Shown in pieces: positions 10,529-18,269 of a DNA stretch of 41,758 nt. Origin of the DNA: a virus. Within the stretch, counting starts at the first letter, position 1. Each line of letters opens with the position of its first letter. The translations under genes were made by a program, and so were the position numbers. The notes beneath the pieces were generated by a model. The model searched no databases and had not been told where the DNA came from. It saw only the letters and a list, made by a program, of their open reading frames with translations. The stretch lies in IMG/VR virus record IMGVR_UViG_3300045117_000300, positions 1 through 41,758 of that record. One strand, 5' to 3'.

Positions 10529-11233
10529 ATGGACACTAACCAACCGGGCAACGCGGGAGAAAACCAGACTGGTATTGATGATACAACCCAGACTGGCGGG
10601 CAAGACCCTAACGCCATTGCCGGCGATACAGGAGGGCAGCCATCATCGCAAGATGACGCTGCAAAGCTGAAAGAAGAAAATGAACGCTTAAAAGGAAATT
10701 TAGCTGCGATACAACGCAGGGAATACCTCAATAGGCGTTCCATAGGGGGGCAAGGTCAGCCACAGCCGGGACAAGGGCAGCCGGGGGGTCAGACTTTTGG
10801 CAATATTGATGATTCAACAGCACAGCAAATTGCTGTTGCTTATGAAGTTGCCGATGGTCAGCTACGGCGGGAACTTGAGCCTATTTTGGCTCTGTATCCT
10901 GAATTGGATGCAAGTGATTTAAGCCGTATCAGGACTAATCCCTGGGCCTTTACCAGCCGCCAGTCATTTATGACCGGTGATGTTGCTTCTGCTTTATATG
11001 AAATTGAACAAATGATTGCAAAGCAAGTGGAGGACAAAGCCAGTACAACTGCATCTCCGGGAGGAGGGAAAGGAAAAGCAATCAACCCGAATCCCGCTCC
11101 AACACCGCAGCCTAAAAAAGCTGCTGTACCGGGTACTACCGAGGATGAAAATCCCTGGACAATGCCAATGGATAAATTGGAGCAAAAAGTTGTTGAAGAA
11201 AAGGAACGATTATTAAGCAGTAAAGGGCAATAA
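10529..11233 (+). CDS. Putative capsid scaffolding protein
   Basis: 234 residues, very polar, rich in Gln, Gly, Asp and Glu. A predicted coiled-coil helix (A-A-K-L-K-E-E-N-E-R-L-K) lies near residues 45-65 and the C-terminus is charged and helical. This composition, plus the position immediately upstream of the major capsid gene, is typical of phage scaffolds, which line the prohead and leave before packaging. A strong ribosome binding site (AAAGGAGGTGA) precedes the start, and promoter copy B lies just upstream, consistent with high expression together with capsid. Confidence 0.72.
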   Translation: MDTNQPGNAGENQTGIDDTTQTGGQDPNAIAGDTGGQPSSQDDAAKLKEENERLKGNLAAIQRREYLNRRSIGGQGQPQPGQGQPGGQTFGNIDDSTAQQIAVAYEVADGQLRRELEPILALYPELDASDLSRIRTNPWAFTSRQSFMTGDVASALYEIEQMIAKQVEDKASTTASPGGGKGKAINPNPAPTPQPKKAAVPGTTEDENPWTMPMDKLEQKVVEEKERLLSSKGQ

Positions 11234-11252
11234 GAAAAGGAGGTGAGACAAG

Positions 11253-12767
11253 ATGGCTACAATGACCCGTAGCTTAGGGGCAAACACAATAGAGGTCTAT
11301 AATGTTCGGAAAACTCTGGAATTCGCCAAGCCTAAGTTGGTATGAATGGATATGCCAACTCTAAATTCTCTCTAAATAACGGGAAATCAAGAACTGATAA
11401 TCCGATGGAAGGTAATAGAACCAAAAGCACTTTAACAAATGAATTAAAAGCATATTTAGCAGGAATATTTGATGGAGAGGGAAGTATTCATATAAATAAA
11501 ACTTCTTCTCCTCATTGTTTGAAATTATGGCAAAGAATAAGTCCTAATTATTCCTTGAATTGTGGAGTTACTAATTCGCATTTTGGAATATTAGAATTAT
11601 TCAAGAATAATTTTGGCGGTGGAATTTATGATAGAAAAGCGCATAGAGTTTATGATTATCGGATAGATAAAATCATAGCTAAAAATATGCTTGAAATATT
11701 ATTGCCTTATTTAATAATTAAAAAGGAACAGGCAAAAATAGCAGTTGAATTTCAAAATTCAATGACTATTACAGGTAAAAAAGTAAATGAAAATCAATTA
11801 CAATTCAGAGAAAAGTGCAGAAATAAGATTAAAAATCTTAATGGTTCTAATTACCACCAGCAGAGACTAAAAGAGAGAACAACTCAAGAAGTTGAAACGA
11901 TAGTCCGACACTCTTAGGAATAAGAGATTACAGAATAGATATCCCCAATTCGGGCAACCGGATTTGATATTGCGTAGAAAAGGTCAGACTGCTTCGTGGT
12001 TAAGATTTACGAAGCTGTCTATTCCTTCTTCTGTATTGGACGATAGCCCAACCTGGTCTCCTGCAACTGTATCTGAATCAACTGTTACCGCAACTCTGCA
12101 ACTTTGGGGAGCCGGAGTTGAATTAACAGAGGCTTTGGAGGAAACATCTTTCCTTGACCTTCCGGCAGAATACAAGAAACTGATAGGGCAAAATGCTGGT
12201 GAAACCATAAACGAAAAAGTAAGAGATGTGATTATAGCGGGAACTTCCGTCAACTATGCAAACGCAAAAGCAAACAGAATGGCTCTTATTTCAACTGACA
12301 CGGCAGATTTGGATGACTTTCTGGATACGGTTGAGAGCTTGGAAGTTCAGGATGCTCAACAGATTGGTGATGACTATGTTAGCATCATTTCTCCGTATGT
12401 AAAAACCAGGTTGATGAAAGATACAGCTTTCAGAGAGGCAGTCCGTTATCTCGGTAAAGAGAATTCTATCTTCACAGGCGAAGTGGCAAATATTGATGGG
12501 GTGAGGTTCGTGAGAACTTCAACCGCACCATCAGTTAGCAACTCCGGTTCAAACAATTCTGTTGCTAACCTGGAACAGTCTTTGGTAATCGGTGAAGGTG
12601 GATACGGAATTGCCAGACTTCTACCGGGTGATTTTGATGTGGTGGTAACTCCACCTGGCGGACATGGGGATGAATACAAGGTGAAAACATCAATCGCTTG
12701 GAAAGCCTACCTAAGAGCAGTTATATTAAATCAGAATTGGATAAGACGTCTTGAGAGTGCTCGTTAA
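11253..12767 (+). CDS. Major capsid protein, N4-gp56 family, interrupted by a group I intron
   Basis: Exon 1 is 11253-11341 and exon 2 is 11939-12767; joined they encode 305 residues in frame. Without splicing, translation would stop at a TGA at 11343. Across the join the protein reads P-K-L-V-Y-P-Q-F-G-Q, matching the pattern before the first strand of N4-gp56-type capsids (L-V-x-D-Q-F-G-Q). The downstream region T-L-Q-L-W-G-A-G-V-E-L-T-E-A also fits. A near-perfect ribosome binding site (AAAAGGAGGTGAG) lies 6 nt before the ATG. It forms the head shell. An intrinsic terminator follows at 12817, so expression can exceed that of genes further down. Confidence 0.88.
11342..11917 (+). CDS. Intron-encoded LAGLIDADG homing endonuclease
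   Basis: 191 residues if started at the ATG that forms the first bases of the intron; an in-frame ATG at 11405 (170 residues) is more plausible because the first 21 codons overlap P1, P3 and P4. One LAGLIDADG motif is visible at residues 39-48 (L-A-G-I-F-D-G-E-G-S), with acidic residues D44 and E46. Single-motif members normally act as homodimers that cut intron-less alleles and spread the intron. Lys/Asn/Ile-rich and AT-rich compared with the flanking capsid exons, fitting lateral acquisition. No clear ribosome binding site for either start. Confidence 0.88.
   Translation: MNGYANSKFSLNNGKSRTDNPMEGNRTKSTLTNELKAYLAGIFDGEGSIHINKTSSPHCLKLWQRISPNYSLNCGVTNSHFGILELFKNNFGGGIYDRKAHRVYDYRIDKIIAKNMLEILLPYLIIKKEQAKIAVEFQNSMTITGKKVNENQLQFREKCRNKIKNLNGSNYHQQRLKERTTQEVETIVRHS
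11342..11938 (+). mobile_element. Self-splicing group I intron with homing endonuclease
   Basis: 597-nt intron in the capsid gene. P1: the exon end AGTTGGT (11335-11341) pairs fully with GCCAACT (11354-11360), with the hallmark U-G wobble at the splice site. P10: GGATAT (11348-11353) pairs fully with the exon-2 start ATATCC (11939-11944). P3: TTCTCTC (11366-11372) with GAGAGAA (11873-11879). P7: GACTA (11865-11869) with TAGTC (11901-11905). P8 hairpin 11880-11894. P9 hairpin 11911-11926 with a GGAA tetraloop. The intron ends in the terminal G at 11938. The endonuclease frame fills the middle, probably the P6 loop. Splicing in vivo is inferred from structure and restored reading frame. Confidence 0.92.
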
Positions 12768-12816
12768 TAGGCTCTAAATCGCTTATTGACTAAGCAGTAA
12801 ATCTGATTTACAATTA

Positions 12817-12843
12817 GGAGGTAGAGAAATCTATCTCCTTTTT
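12817..12843 (+). terminator. Intrinsic terminator after the capsid gene
   Basis: A 9-bp stem (12817-12825 with 12830-12838, one G-U pair) closes a GAAA tetraloop and is followed by five T. It lies 50 bp after the capsid stop. It should limit read-through from the capsid promoter into the glycan cassette. Confidence 0.88.
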
Positions 12844-12845
12844 GT

Positions 12846-13176
12846 ATGGAAAGAATTTGCGCTAAATGCGGGAAAATATTTCATATAAAACCTTCACAGC
12901 TTAAAGTTAAAGGTGGAGGTAAATATTGTTCCAAGAATTGTCTTTATAGCCGAACTAAAATAGCAAAGATATGTTTGAATTGCGGAGTTTCTTTTATTAT
13001 TCCTCCTTCACGAAATAAAAAAGCTAAATATTGCTCAACTATTTGTCAGTATCAGAAACAAAATTAAATCTTTTTCTAAATATCCTAAATTGAGATTTGT
13101 TATGAAGAATGGTAGGACTTTATGTTATAAATGTCATAAAAGAACAAAGAATTATGGTTTCAAAGCGTTCAATTAA
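12846..13176 (+). pseudogene. Decayed HNH homing endonuclease with N-terminal zinc ribbons
   Basis: Bases 12846-13067 give a 73-residue frame with four CxxC-type pairs (C-A-K-C, C-S-K-N-C, C-L-N-C, C-S-T-I-C), like the zinc-binding N-terminus of some phage homing endonucleases. Just after its stop, in the next frame, bases ~13062-13176 encode I-K-S-F-S-K-Y-P-K-L-R-F and then N-G-R-T-L-C-Y-K-C-H-K-R-T. That is the usual C-terminal half of an HNH nuclease. The catalytic His-containing middle is missing, so an internal deletion plus frameshift has inactivated the gene. The N-terminal piece might still be translated as a small zinc protein. Confidence 0.7.
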
Positions 13177-13351
13177 AAGAATAAAAGAATTATCCGAAAT
13201 ACTCCTGCCTTTCAAGATAACTTTTCCTGTTACAATAGAAGGCGGAGTAAACCAGATTCACTTCTTTTTCCCTAAAGGTCAGGAAGTGGAATTGACTTAT
13301 GAGCAATATGAGTGTATCAGAAACAGCAGCTTTTCAGAATATCTCCCTTAG
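13154..13351 (+). CDS. Small hypothetical phage protein
   Basis: 65 residues: a basic N-terminus (K-R-S-I-K-R-I-K), then a beta-rich core (P-V-T-I-E-G-G ... F-F-F-P-K-G-Q-E-V-E-L-T). Small proteins of this kind often follow phage capsid genes; the role is unknown. It overlaps the last bases of the HNH remnant and the first bases of the next glycosyltransferase. No good ribosome binding site is seen before the ATG at 13154, so the original 5' end may have been altered when the HNH gene inserted or decayed. Confidence 0.5.
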   Translation: MVSKRSIKRIKELSEILLPFKITFPVTIEGGVNQIHFFFPKGQEVELTYEQYECIRNSSFSEYLP

Positions 13352-14375
13352 TTATTGGGGATATTTCACACCCTTTGGCGGATACGGAATTGCCAACTTT
13401 AATTGGGTAAAGCATCTTCTTCGTAAAGGAGTTAAAGTTTATCCTCATGCTAAATTTATGCCTGCCAGGGATTCTAAAGAGTGGAATATTCTTAATGAAG
13501 AAGAAAGATATATTGCTTTACTTCCATATCAACGGATGAAGGTCGGAATCATAGAAACAACTCCTTATGATTTCCATCTCATAGATAACGAAATAAAGAT
13601 AGCCAATACCATGATAGAGAATGATATGGTCGGTGAACCCTGGAAGCAGCAATGTAAAAGGATGAATCATATTATCGTTCCGAATAACTTTCAGAAGCGG
13701 TGCTTTGAGGAAGCAGGCTTCCGCAATGTAGTAGTTATCCCTCATGGAACTGAAGTTGAGAAATTCCCCTATTATGACCGGCCTAAAAGAGAGGTCTTTA
13801 CATTTGGTATTGTCGGATGGTTAAATGACAGGAAAGGAGTTTTTGAAGTGGTGAGAGCTTTTGCTTCAGAATTTGATAAAAATGAACCAGTCAGACTTAT
13901 CCTTAAATCTTCTAATCTTGCTTTTGGCTATTTTTCTAACTGGCAAGACAATAGAATTAGAACTATCAATAGACTTGTATCTCCAACCGACCTTAATCGG
14001 CTCTATCAGGAGATGGATTGTTTTGTCTTTCCTTCCAAGGCTGAAGGAGTGGGCCAGCCTCCCCGCGAAGCAATGGCAACCGGACTTCCGGTTATCCTTA
14101 CTAACTGGTCTGGACTTGAGGAGTTATGTAAAGTTGAGATTAGTTTTCCTTTACAAGTTAAAAAACTTGTTAAGGGAGCCAATCCCCAAGTCATTGAGCA
14201 ACCGGGAAATTGGGCAGAAATAGATATTGCCGAGCTTATGTACTGGATGAGATATGTCTATGAACATCAGGATGAAGCGAAAGAAAAGGGGAAAAAGGCT
14301 GCGGATTTCATCAGGCAGGAATTCTCTTGGGAGAAATGCGCCTGCCGATTAGCCACTTTTGTTTCTTTATTATGA
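13299..14375 (+). CDS. Glycosyltransferase, GT4 type (GT-B fold)
   Basis: 358 residues. The C-terminal half shows the GT4 pattern: a glycine-rich strand F-G-I-V-G-W-L-N-D-R-K-G-V, and an E-x7-E motif in A-E-G-V-G-Q-P-P-R-E-A that binds the nucleotide-sugar donor. The N-terminal half is the acceptor domain. It probably moves a sugar from a nucleotide-activated donor in the cytoplasm. First gene of a seven-gene run in which most neighbours overlap by 4 nt (ATGA). The start at 13299 overlaps the previous small gene; an in-frame ATG at 13308 is possible. Donor and acceptor cannot be deduced. Confidence 0.87.
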   Translation: MSNMSVSETAAFQNISLSYWGYFTPFGGYGIANFNWVKHLLRKGVKVYPHAKFMPARDSKEWNILNEEERYIALLPYQRMKVGIIETTPYDFHLIDNEIKIANTMIENDMVGEPWKQQCKRMNHIIVPNNFQKRCFEEAGFRNVVVIPHGTEVEKFPYYDRPKREVFTFGIVGWLNDRKGVFEVVRAFASEFDKNEPVRLILKSSNLAFGYFSNWQDNRIRTINRLVSPTDLNRLYQEMDCFVFPSKAEGVGQPPREAMATGLPVILTNWSGLEELCKVEISFPLQVKKLVKGANPQVIEQPGNWAEIDIAELMYWMRYVYEHQDEAKEKGKKAADFIRQEFSWEKCACRLATFVSLL

Positions 14376-15094
14376 AACTTTTAGTTACCGGCGGAAATGG
14401 ACTTTTGGGAACTGAACTTAAAAAGATTCTTTCTCCTGCTGTTATCTTTACCGATAGGGATGATGCCGATATAACCGATTTTCACCAGGTTGACAGAATG
14501 ATGAAGTTTTATCAGCCTGATGCGGTTTTGCACTTGGCAGCTTATACTTCTGTTAATTCTGCCCAGAATAATAAAAATCTCTGTTATGAAGTGAATGTTA
14601 TCGGTACCAGGAATGTGGCTATCCTTTCAAAACACTTAATCTATATGTCCACCGAATATATCTTTGACGGGGAAAAAGGGAATTATACGGAAGATGACTA
14701 TCCCAATCCTCTTAACTTTTATTCTCTGACAAAACTTCTCGGTGAATATGAAGCAGTTCAGGCAGAAAAATGCACCATTATCCGGACTCTTTTTAAGCCC
14801 AGGCCATATAAACATCCGCAATGTCCTGTGGATATGTGGACATCCGGAGGATATGTGGATGAGATAGCCGGAGAAATTAAAGAAGCGTTATTGCGTATTG
14901 ACAAACTGCCTGGGATTTTACATATTGGAATAGAGAGGATAAATCTTTTTGAATTGGCAAAGCAGACAAGACCGGATGTTTTGCCGATTGAGAGAAAAGA
15001 TTTATCAGTCAGGCTTCCAAAAGATACCAGTCTTAACACTAAAATTTGGGAATCTATAAAACATGATACCAGTCCTGTGTCCAACTATATCTGA
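14372..15094 (+). CDS. NAD(P)-dependent sugar reductase/epimerase, RmlD-like
   Basis: 240 residues of a short-chain dehydrogenase/reductase of the extended type. A Rossmann motif T-G-G-N-G-L-L-G lies at residues 6-13, followed by H-L-A-A-Y-T and the catalytic Y117-x3-K121 (Y-S-L-T-K). The closest remembered relatives are dTDP-4-dehydrorhamnose reductases, which reduce a 4-keto nucleotide sugar. The substrate here is not proven. The ATG at 14372 overlaps the preceding stop; a longer in-frame start at 14327 would lie inside the upstream gene. Works with the aminotransferase next to it to tailor a nucleotide sugar. Confidence 0.82.
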   Translation: MKLLVTGGNGLLGTELKKILSPAVIFTDRDDADITDFHQVDRMMKFYQPDAVLHLAAYTSVNSAQNNKNLCYEVNVIGTRNVAILSKHLIYMSTEYIFDGEKGNYTEDDYPNPLNFYSLTKLLGEYEAVQAEKCTIIRTLFKPRPYKHPQCPVDMWTSGGYVDEIAGEIKEALLRIDKLPGILHIGIERINLFELAKQTRPDVLPIERKDLSVRLPKDTSLNTKIWESIKHDTSPVSNYI

Positions 15095-16148
15095 AAAAAC
15101 AAAGCAGGAAATGATGAAAGTCCTAGATTCCGGTTGGTGGGGATACGGCCTGAAAACCATAGAATTTGAGAAAAGATTTGCCGATTATGTCGGAGCTAAA
15201 TTTGCTATAGGCGCAAACTCCGGGACTGCTGCTTTAGACCTTTGCCTCAAAGCCTACAATATCAAAGGCGGTGAACTTATAACTACCCCCATGACTTTTG
15301 TTTCCGATGCGATTGTCGGTGAATTTAACGGCATGGATGTAACTTTTGCCGATATAGATGAAGATACTCTTTGCATTGACCCGCAGGCAGTTGAGGTTAG
15401 TGAAAATACTAAAGCGATAATCGCGGTTGATTCGCATGGTAGGATTGCTGATATAGACAGCTTGCGGGCGAAATTCAAAGGATTGATTATTGAAGACGCT
15501 GCCCATGCGATGCTGACTCCCGGTGCCGGTAAAAAAGGAGATATAACTATCTGGTCATTTCAGGCAGTTAAAACCTTGCCAACTGGTGATGGCGGAATGG
15601 TAACAACCAATGACGAGAAAGTTTATAAACGCCTCCGGACTCTTACCTGGCTCGGAGTAGAAAAGCATACTTATGAAAGAGCGGAAGGCAAAAGATATAC
15701 CTGGGATTATGACATTACCCAGGCAGACGGTATAAAGGCTTACATGAATGATTTAACGGCTGTTATCGGTTTAGGACAACTTGATAGGCTTGAGGAGATG
15801 ACAGCCAAAAGAAGGGCAATACAGTGCGTCTATAACGATAATTTTAAGGATATTGATTTAATCAAAATTCCTCTTTTCTCCCACACAGTTCAGTATTACA
15901 CCATGAAGTGTGAAAAGAGAGATGAACTCTCTGATTTCCTTGCCTCAAAAGAGATTGCCACTTCAGTCCATTTTAAGCCTCTATCGGAGATGACTTACTG
16001 GAAAAAGGCGGTAAAAAGACCATTGCCTGTAACTGATAGAGTCTGGAAAGAACTTCTTACCCTTCCCTGCCATGATGCTCTGACCTGGACTCAAGTGGAA
16101 TATATCATTTCTATGGTCAGGGAATTTTATCTTTCCTACAATAAATGA
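15063..16148 (+). CDS. PLP-dependent sugar aminotransferase, DegT/DnrJ/EryC1 family
   Basis: 361 residues, a normal length for the family. These enzymes transfer an amino group to a keto group of a nucleotide-activated sugar. Visible features: G-A-N-S-G-T-A-A-L-D-L near residues 45-55, D-A-A-H-A in the cofactor region, and S-F-Q-A-V-K-T-L with the probable PLP-binding Lys170 followed by G-D-G-G-M. It overlaps the reductase gene by 32 nt. An amino-sugar branch implies that the phage makes or modifies an amino-deoxy sugar rather than only moving host sugars. Confidence 0.9.
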   Translation: MIPVLCPTISEKTKQEMMKVLDSGWWGYGLKTIEFEKRFADYVGAKFAIGANSGTAALDLCLKAYNIKGGELITTPMTFVSDAIVGEFNGMDVTFADIDEDTLCIDPQAVEVSENTKAIIAVDSHGRIADIDSLRAKFKGLIIEDAAHAMLTPGAGKKGDITIWSFQAVKTLPTGDGGMVTTNDEKVYKRLRTLTWLGVEKHTYERAEGKRYTWDYDITQADGIKAYMNDLTAVIGLGQLDRLEEMTAKRRAIQCVYNDNFKDIDLIKIPLFSHTVQYYTMKCEKRDELSDFLASKEIATSVHFKPLSEMTYWKKAVKRPLPVTDRVWKELLTLPCHDALTWTQVEYIISMVREFYLSYNK

Positions 16149-17014
16149 AAATACTCATCTACTACCGGCATTTCCCTGTAGCAATGGGAAAATTCTTCCA
16201 TTGGGCTTTGCTGGATTTAGGCCACGAAGTTTTTTCAGTCGGTTGCTATTCCGGCCCGACAATTCCCTGGGGAGATTTCAAGTATCCGGCTTATGATTTT
16301 CCGCCTGATTATGTTACTCCTGATATAGATTTTTCTCTGAAAGCTGTTTTGAGAAATATAGATTTCAAGCCTGATTTAATTATTCAGGCTTCTGATAATA
16401 CTTTCCTTTACGGAGAAGCTCCCTGCCGGAATATCGTTATCGGTACAGACCCTCATGTTGTGGATTACAAGCGGTTCCTGCAATACGCGGATGATTATTA
16501 TTCCATGCAAAAGTTCTATCTGGAAGGTTATCCTTTTGGCAGATGGCTTCCTTACGGTTATTATCCGCCTATCCATAATTTCCAGGAGAGGGAAATAATC
16601 TATGATGTGGTTTTTTCCGGACTTCAATATGAGCATCGGAAAGAAGTTTTGGAAGAAGTTAAAAAAAGAGGTTTCAGAGTTCTGAATGTCCTTGGGTTAA
16701 TTTATGAGGAATATAATAAGGCGTATAATCAGGGACTTATCGCTTTTAACTACTCTTCCAGGAGTGATTTACCGGCAAGATTTTGGGAAGGATTGGCAAT
16801 GAAAAGATGTGTCGTTACTAACAGGGTTCCTGATTTGAAGGAATTTGATATAAAAGAAGGCGAACATTATGTGGGTTTTGAAGGTAAAGATGAAGCTGTA
16901 GAAAAGTTGGTTTATTATTCCACTCATCCGGAAGAAGCCAAAAAGATAGCGGAAAAAGGGTATAATTGGGTTAAACCGCATACTTATCACAAGCGATGTA
17001 AAATATTCTTATGA
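16145..17014 (+). CDS. Glycosyltransferase, CgeB-like GT-B type
   Basis: 289 residues. The C-terminal part resembles the CgeB-type glycosyltransferase domain: V-V-F-S-G-L-Q-Y-E-H-R-K, then N-Y-S-S-R-S-D-L-P-A-R-F-W-E-G-L-A-M-K-R-C-V and a later H-Y-V-G-F-E. It overlaps the aminotransferase and the methyltransferase by 4 nt each. Proteins of this family sit in glycan clusters that decorate surface proteins or spores; the acceptor here is unknown. Confidence 0.78.
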   Translation: MKILIYYRHFPVAMGKFFHWALLDLGHEVFSVGCYSGPTIPWGDFKYPAYDFPPDYVTPDIDFSLKAVLRNIDFKPDLIIQASDNTFLYGEAPCRNIVIGTDPHVVDYKRFLQYADDYYSMQKFYLEGYPFGRWLPYGYYPPIHNFQEREIIYDVVFSGLQYEHRKEVLEEVKKRGFRVLNVLGLIYEEYNKAYNQGLIAFNYSSRSDLPARFWEGLAMKRCVVTNRVPDLKEFDIKEGEHYVGFEGKDEAVEKLVYYSTHPEEAKKIAEKGYNWVKPHTYHKRCKIFL

Positions 17015-17589
17015 GAGATTATAGATATATTGATGCTTATTTGGATGAGCTGCAAAACGATATTTATGCTCAACCTGTTGACCAACAACATAAAAACCAG
17101 ACGAAGGAGATATTCTATAAATGGATTGCTCACTATGCACAGATCAGACATATCAAAAATGCTTTAGATGTAGGTTGCGGACAGGGTACAGCTTTTGAAT
17201 TCTTCAAAGAATTTAACATTGAATATACCGGGATTACTCTGGGGGAAGATTATATTTACTGTAAAAACACTCTTCAGGAGAATGTAAAAGATTGGGATAT
17301 GCACATTCTCAATTTTCCGGATGCTTCTTTTGACCTTATCTTCGCCCGTCATGTTCTGGAACATTCACCAATGCCTCTTTTAGCTTTAATGGAATGGTAT
17401 AGAGTAAGTAGACAATATCTGATAGTGGTAACTCCTCATTGCGACAATGTAATACAAGGTGGTAAAAATCATTATTATATGCTTAATCCTATTCAATGGA
17501 AAGTTCTTTTTGAGCGTTCCAAGTGGCAGGTTATCAAAGAAGATTATACCGACCCGTCAGAATTCAGGTTTATGCTGACTAAACTATGA
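17011..17589 (+). CDS. SAM-dependent class I methyltransferase
   Basis: 192 residues. Motif I A-L-D-V-G-C-G-Q-G-T lies near residues 50-59, and a post-motif segment F-D-L-I-F-A-R-H-V-L-E-H precedes the active-site region. These are hallmarks of small-molecule methyltransferases of the UbiE/sugar type. In this cassette the likely target is a sugar hydroxyl, carboxyl or amino group. It overlaps both neighbours by 4 nt, so it belongs to the same translationally coupled run. I see no DNA-methyltransferase motif such as DPPY. Confidence 0.85.
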   Translation: MRDYRYIDAYLDELQNDIYAQPVDQQHKNQTKEIFYKWIAHYAQIRHIKNALDVGCGQGTAFEFFKEFNIEYTGITLGEDYIYCKNTLQENVKDWDMHILNFPDASFDLIFARHVLEHSPMPLLALMEWYRVSRQYLIVVTPHCDNVIQGGKNHYYMLNPIQWKVLFERSKWQVIKEDYTDPSEFRFMLTKL

Positions 17590-18269
17590 AAATTATAGTC
17601 GGAGTCATTACTTTGAATGAGGAAAAGAATATCGGTCTGTTCTGTGAACGGCATGATTTTGCCGACAGGATAATTGTTTCAGACGGCGGTTCTACGGATA
17701 ATACTCTTGAGATAGTCAAAAAGTATCCTCATACTGAATCTTACTTTTTTCCGGAACAAAGAATAATTCCCCATGACCCTGTGGGATTTATCAATCCGGA
17801 AGGAGGACATCTGAATTCTCTCCTGGAAATTATCTATCAACAAAAGCCTGACTGGATAATACTTTCCGATGCAGACCAATTTCCCAATAAGCCTCTTCAA
17901 AGAGATATTCGCACCATTATGGAGAATACCGGCGCACCAGCCATTTTCACTTACCGGCTGAATCTTTGGGGAAAAGATATGTATTTTCCTAAAATGATGC
18001 CTCTTGACTGGACAGTAATGTGGGCTTTCAAGGGTACGGAAAAGATTTGGTTTGAGGATAAAGAGATTCATCCTAAGATTTTCGGTATTCCCCAGGCAAA
18101 CATGACTCTTGGTTTACCTTATAGTTTAGTTCATAATATGTTTTCGGATGAGGAAACAGTTGAGCGTAAGTTAAAACATTATGAGGCATGGGGTTATCCG
18201 CAGGTGCATCCTCTTCATTGGGAATATGCACCTCCGGAGAAACTTCCTGAATGGGCGCAAGTATGGTAA
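17586..18269 (+). CDS. Glycosyltransferase family 2 (GT-A fold)
   Basis: 227 residues. The N-terminal strand I-V-G-V-I-T-L-N-E-E is followed by R-I-I-V-S-D-G-G-S-T-D-N-T and a metal-binding D-A-D (in I-L-S-D-A-D-Q-F-P), the standard GT2 donor-site motifs. Length fits a single catalytic domain without membrane segments. It overlaps the next gene by 19 nt. Donor unknown. Confidence 0.87.
   Translation: MKIIVGVITLNEEKNIGLFCERHDFADRIIVSDGGSTDNTLEIVKKYPHTESYFFPEQRIIPHDPVGFINPEGGHLNSLLEIIYQQKPDWIILSDADQFPNKPLQRDIRTIMENTGAPAIFTYRLNLWGKDMYFPKMMPLDWTVMWAFKGTEKIWFEDKEIHPKIFGIPQANMTLGLPYSLVHNMFSDEETVERKLKHYEAWGYPQVHPLHWEYAPPEKLPEWAQVW

Noticed and set aside
12600-13395. Identical 16-mer GGATACGGAATTGCCA at 12600 and 13380
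   Set aside because: A single 16-bp match is not rare enough in 41 kb to claim recombination; the two places encode similar G-Y-G-I-A stretches in unrelated proteins by chance.
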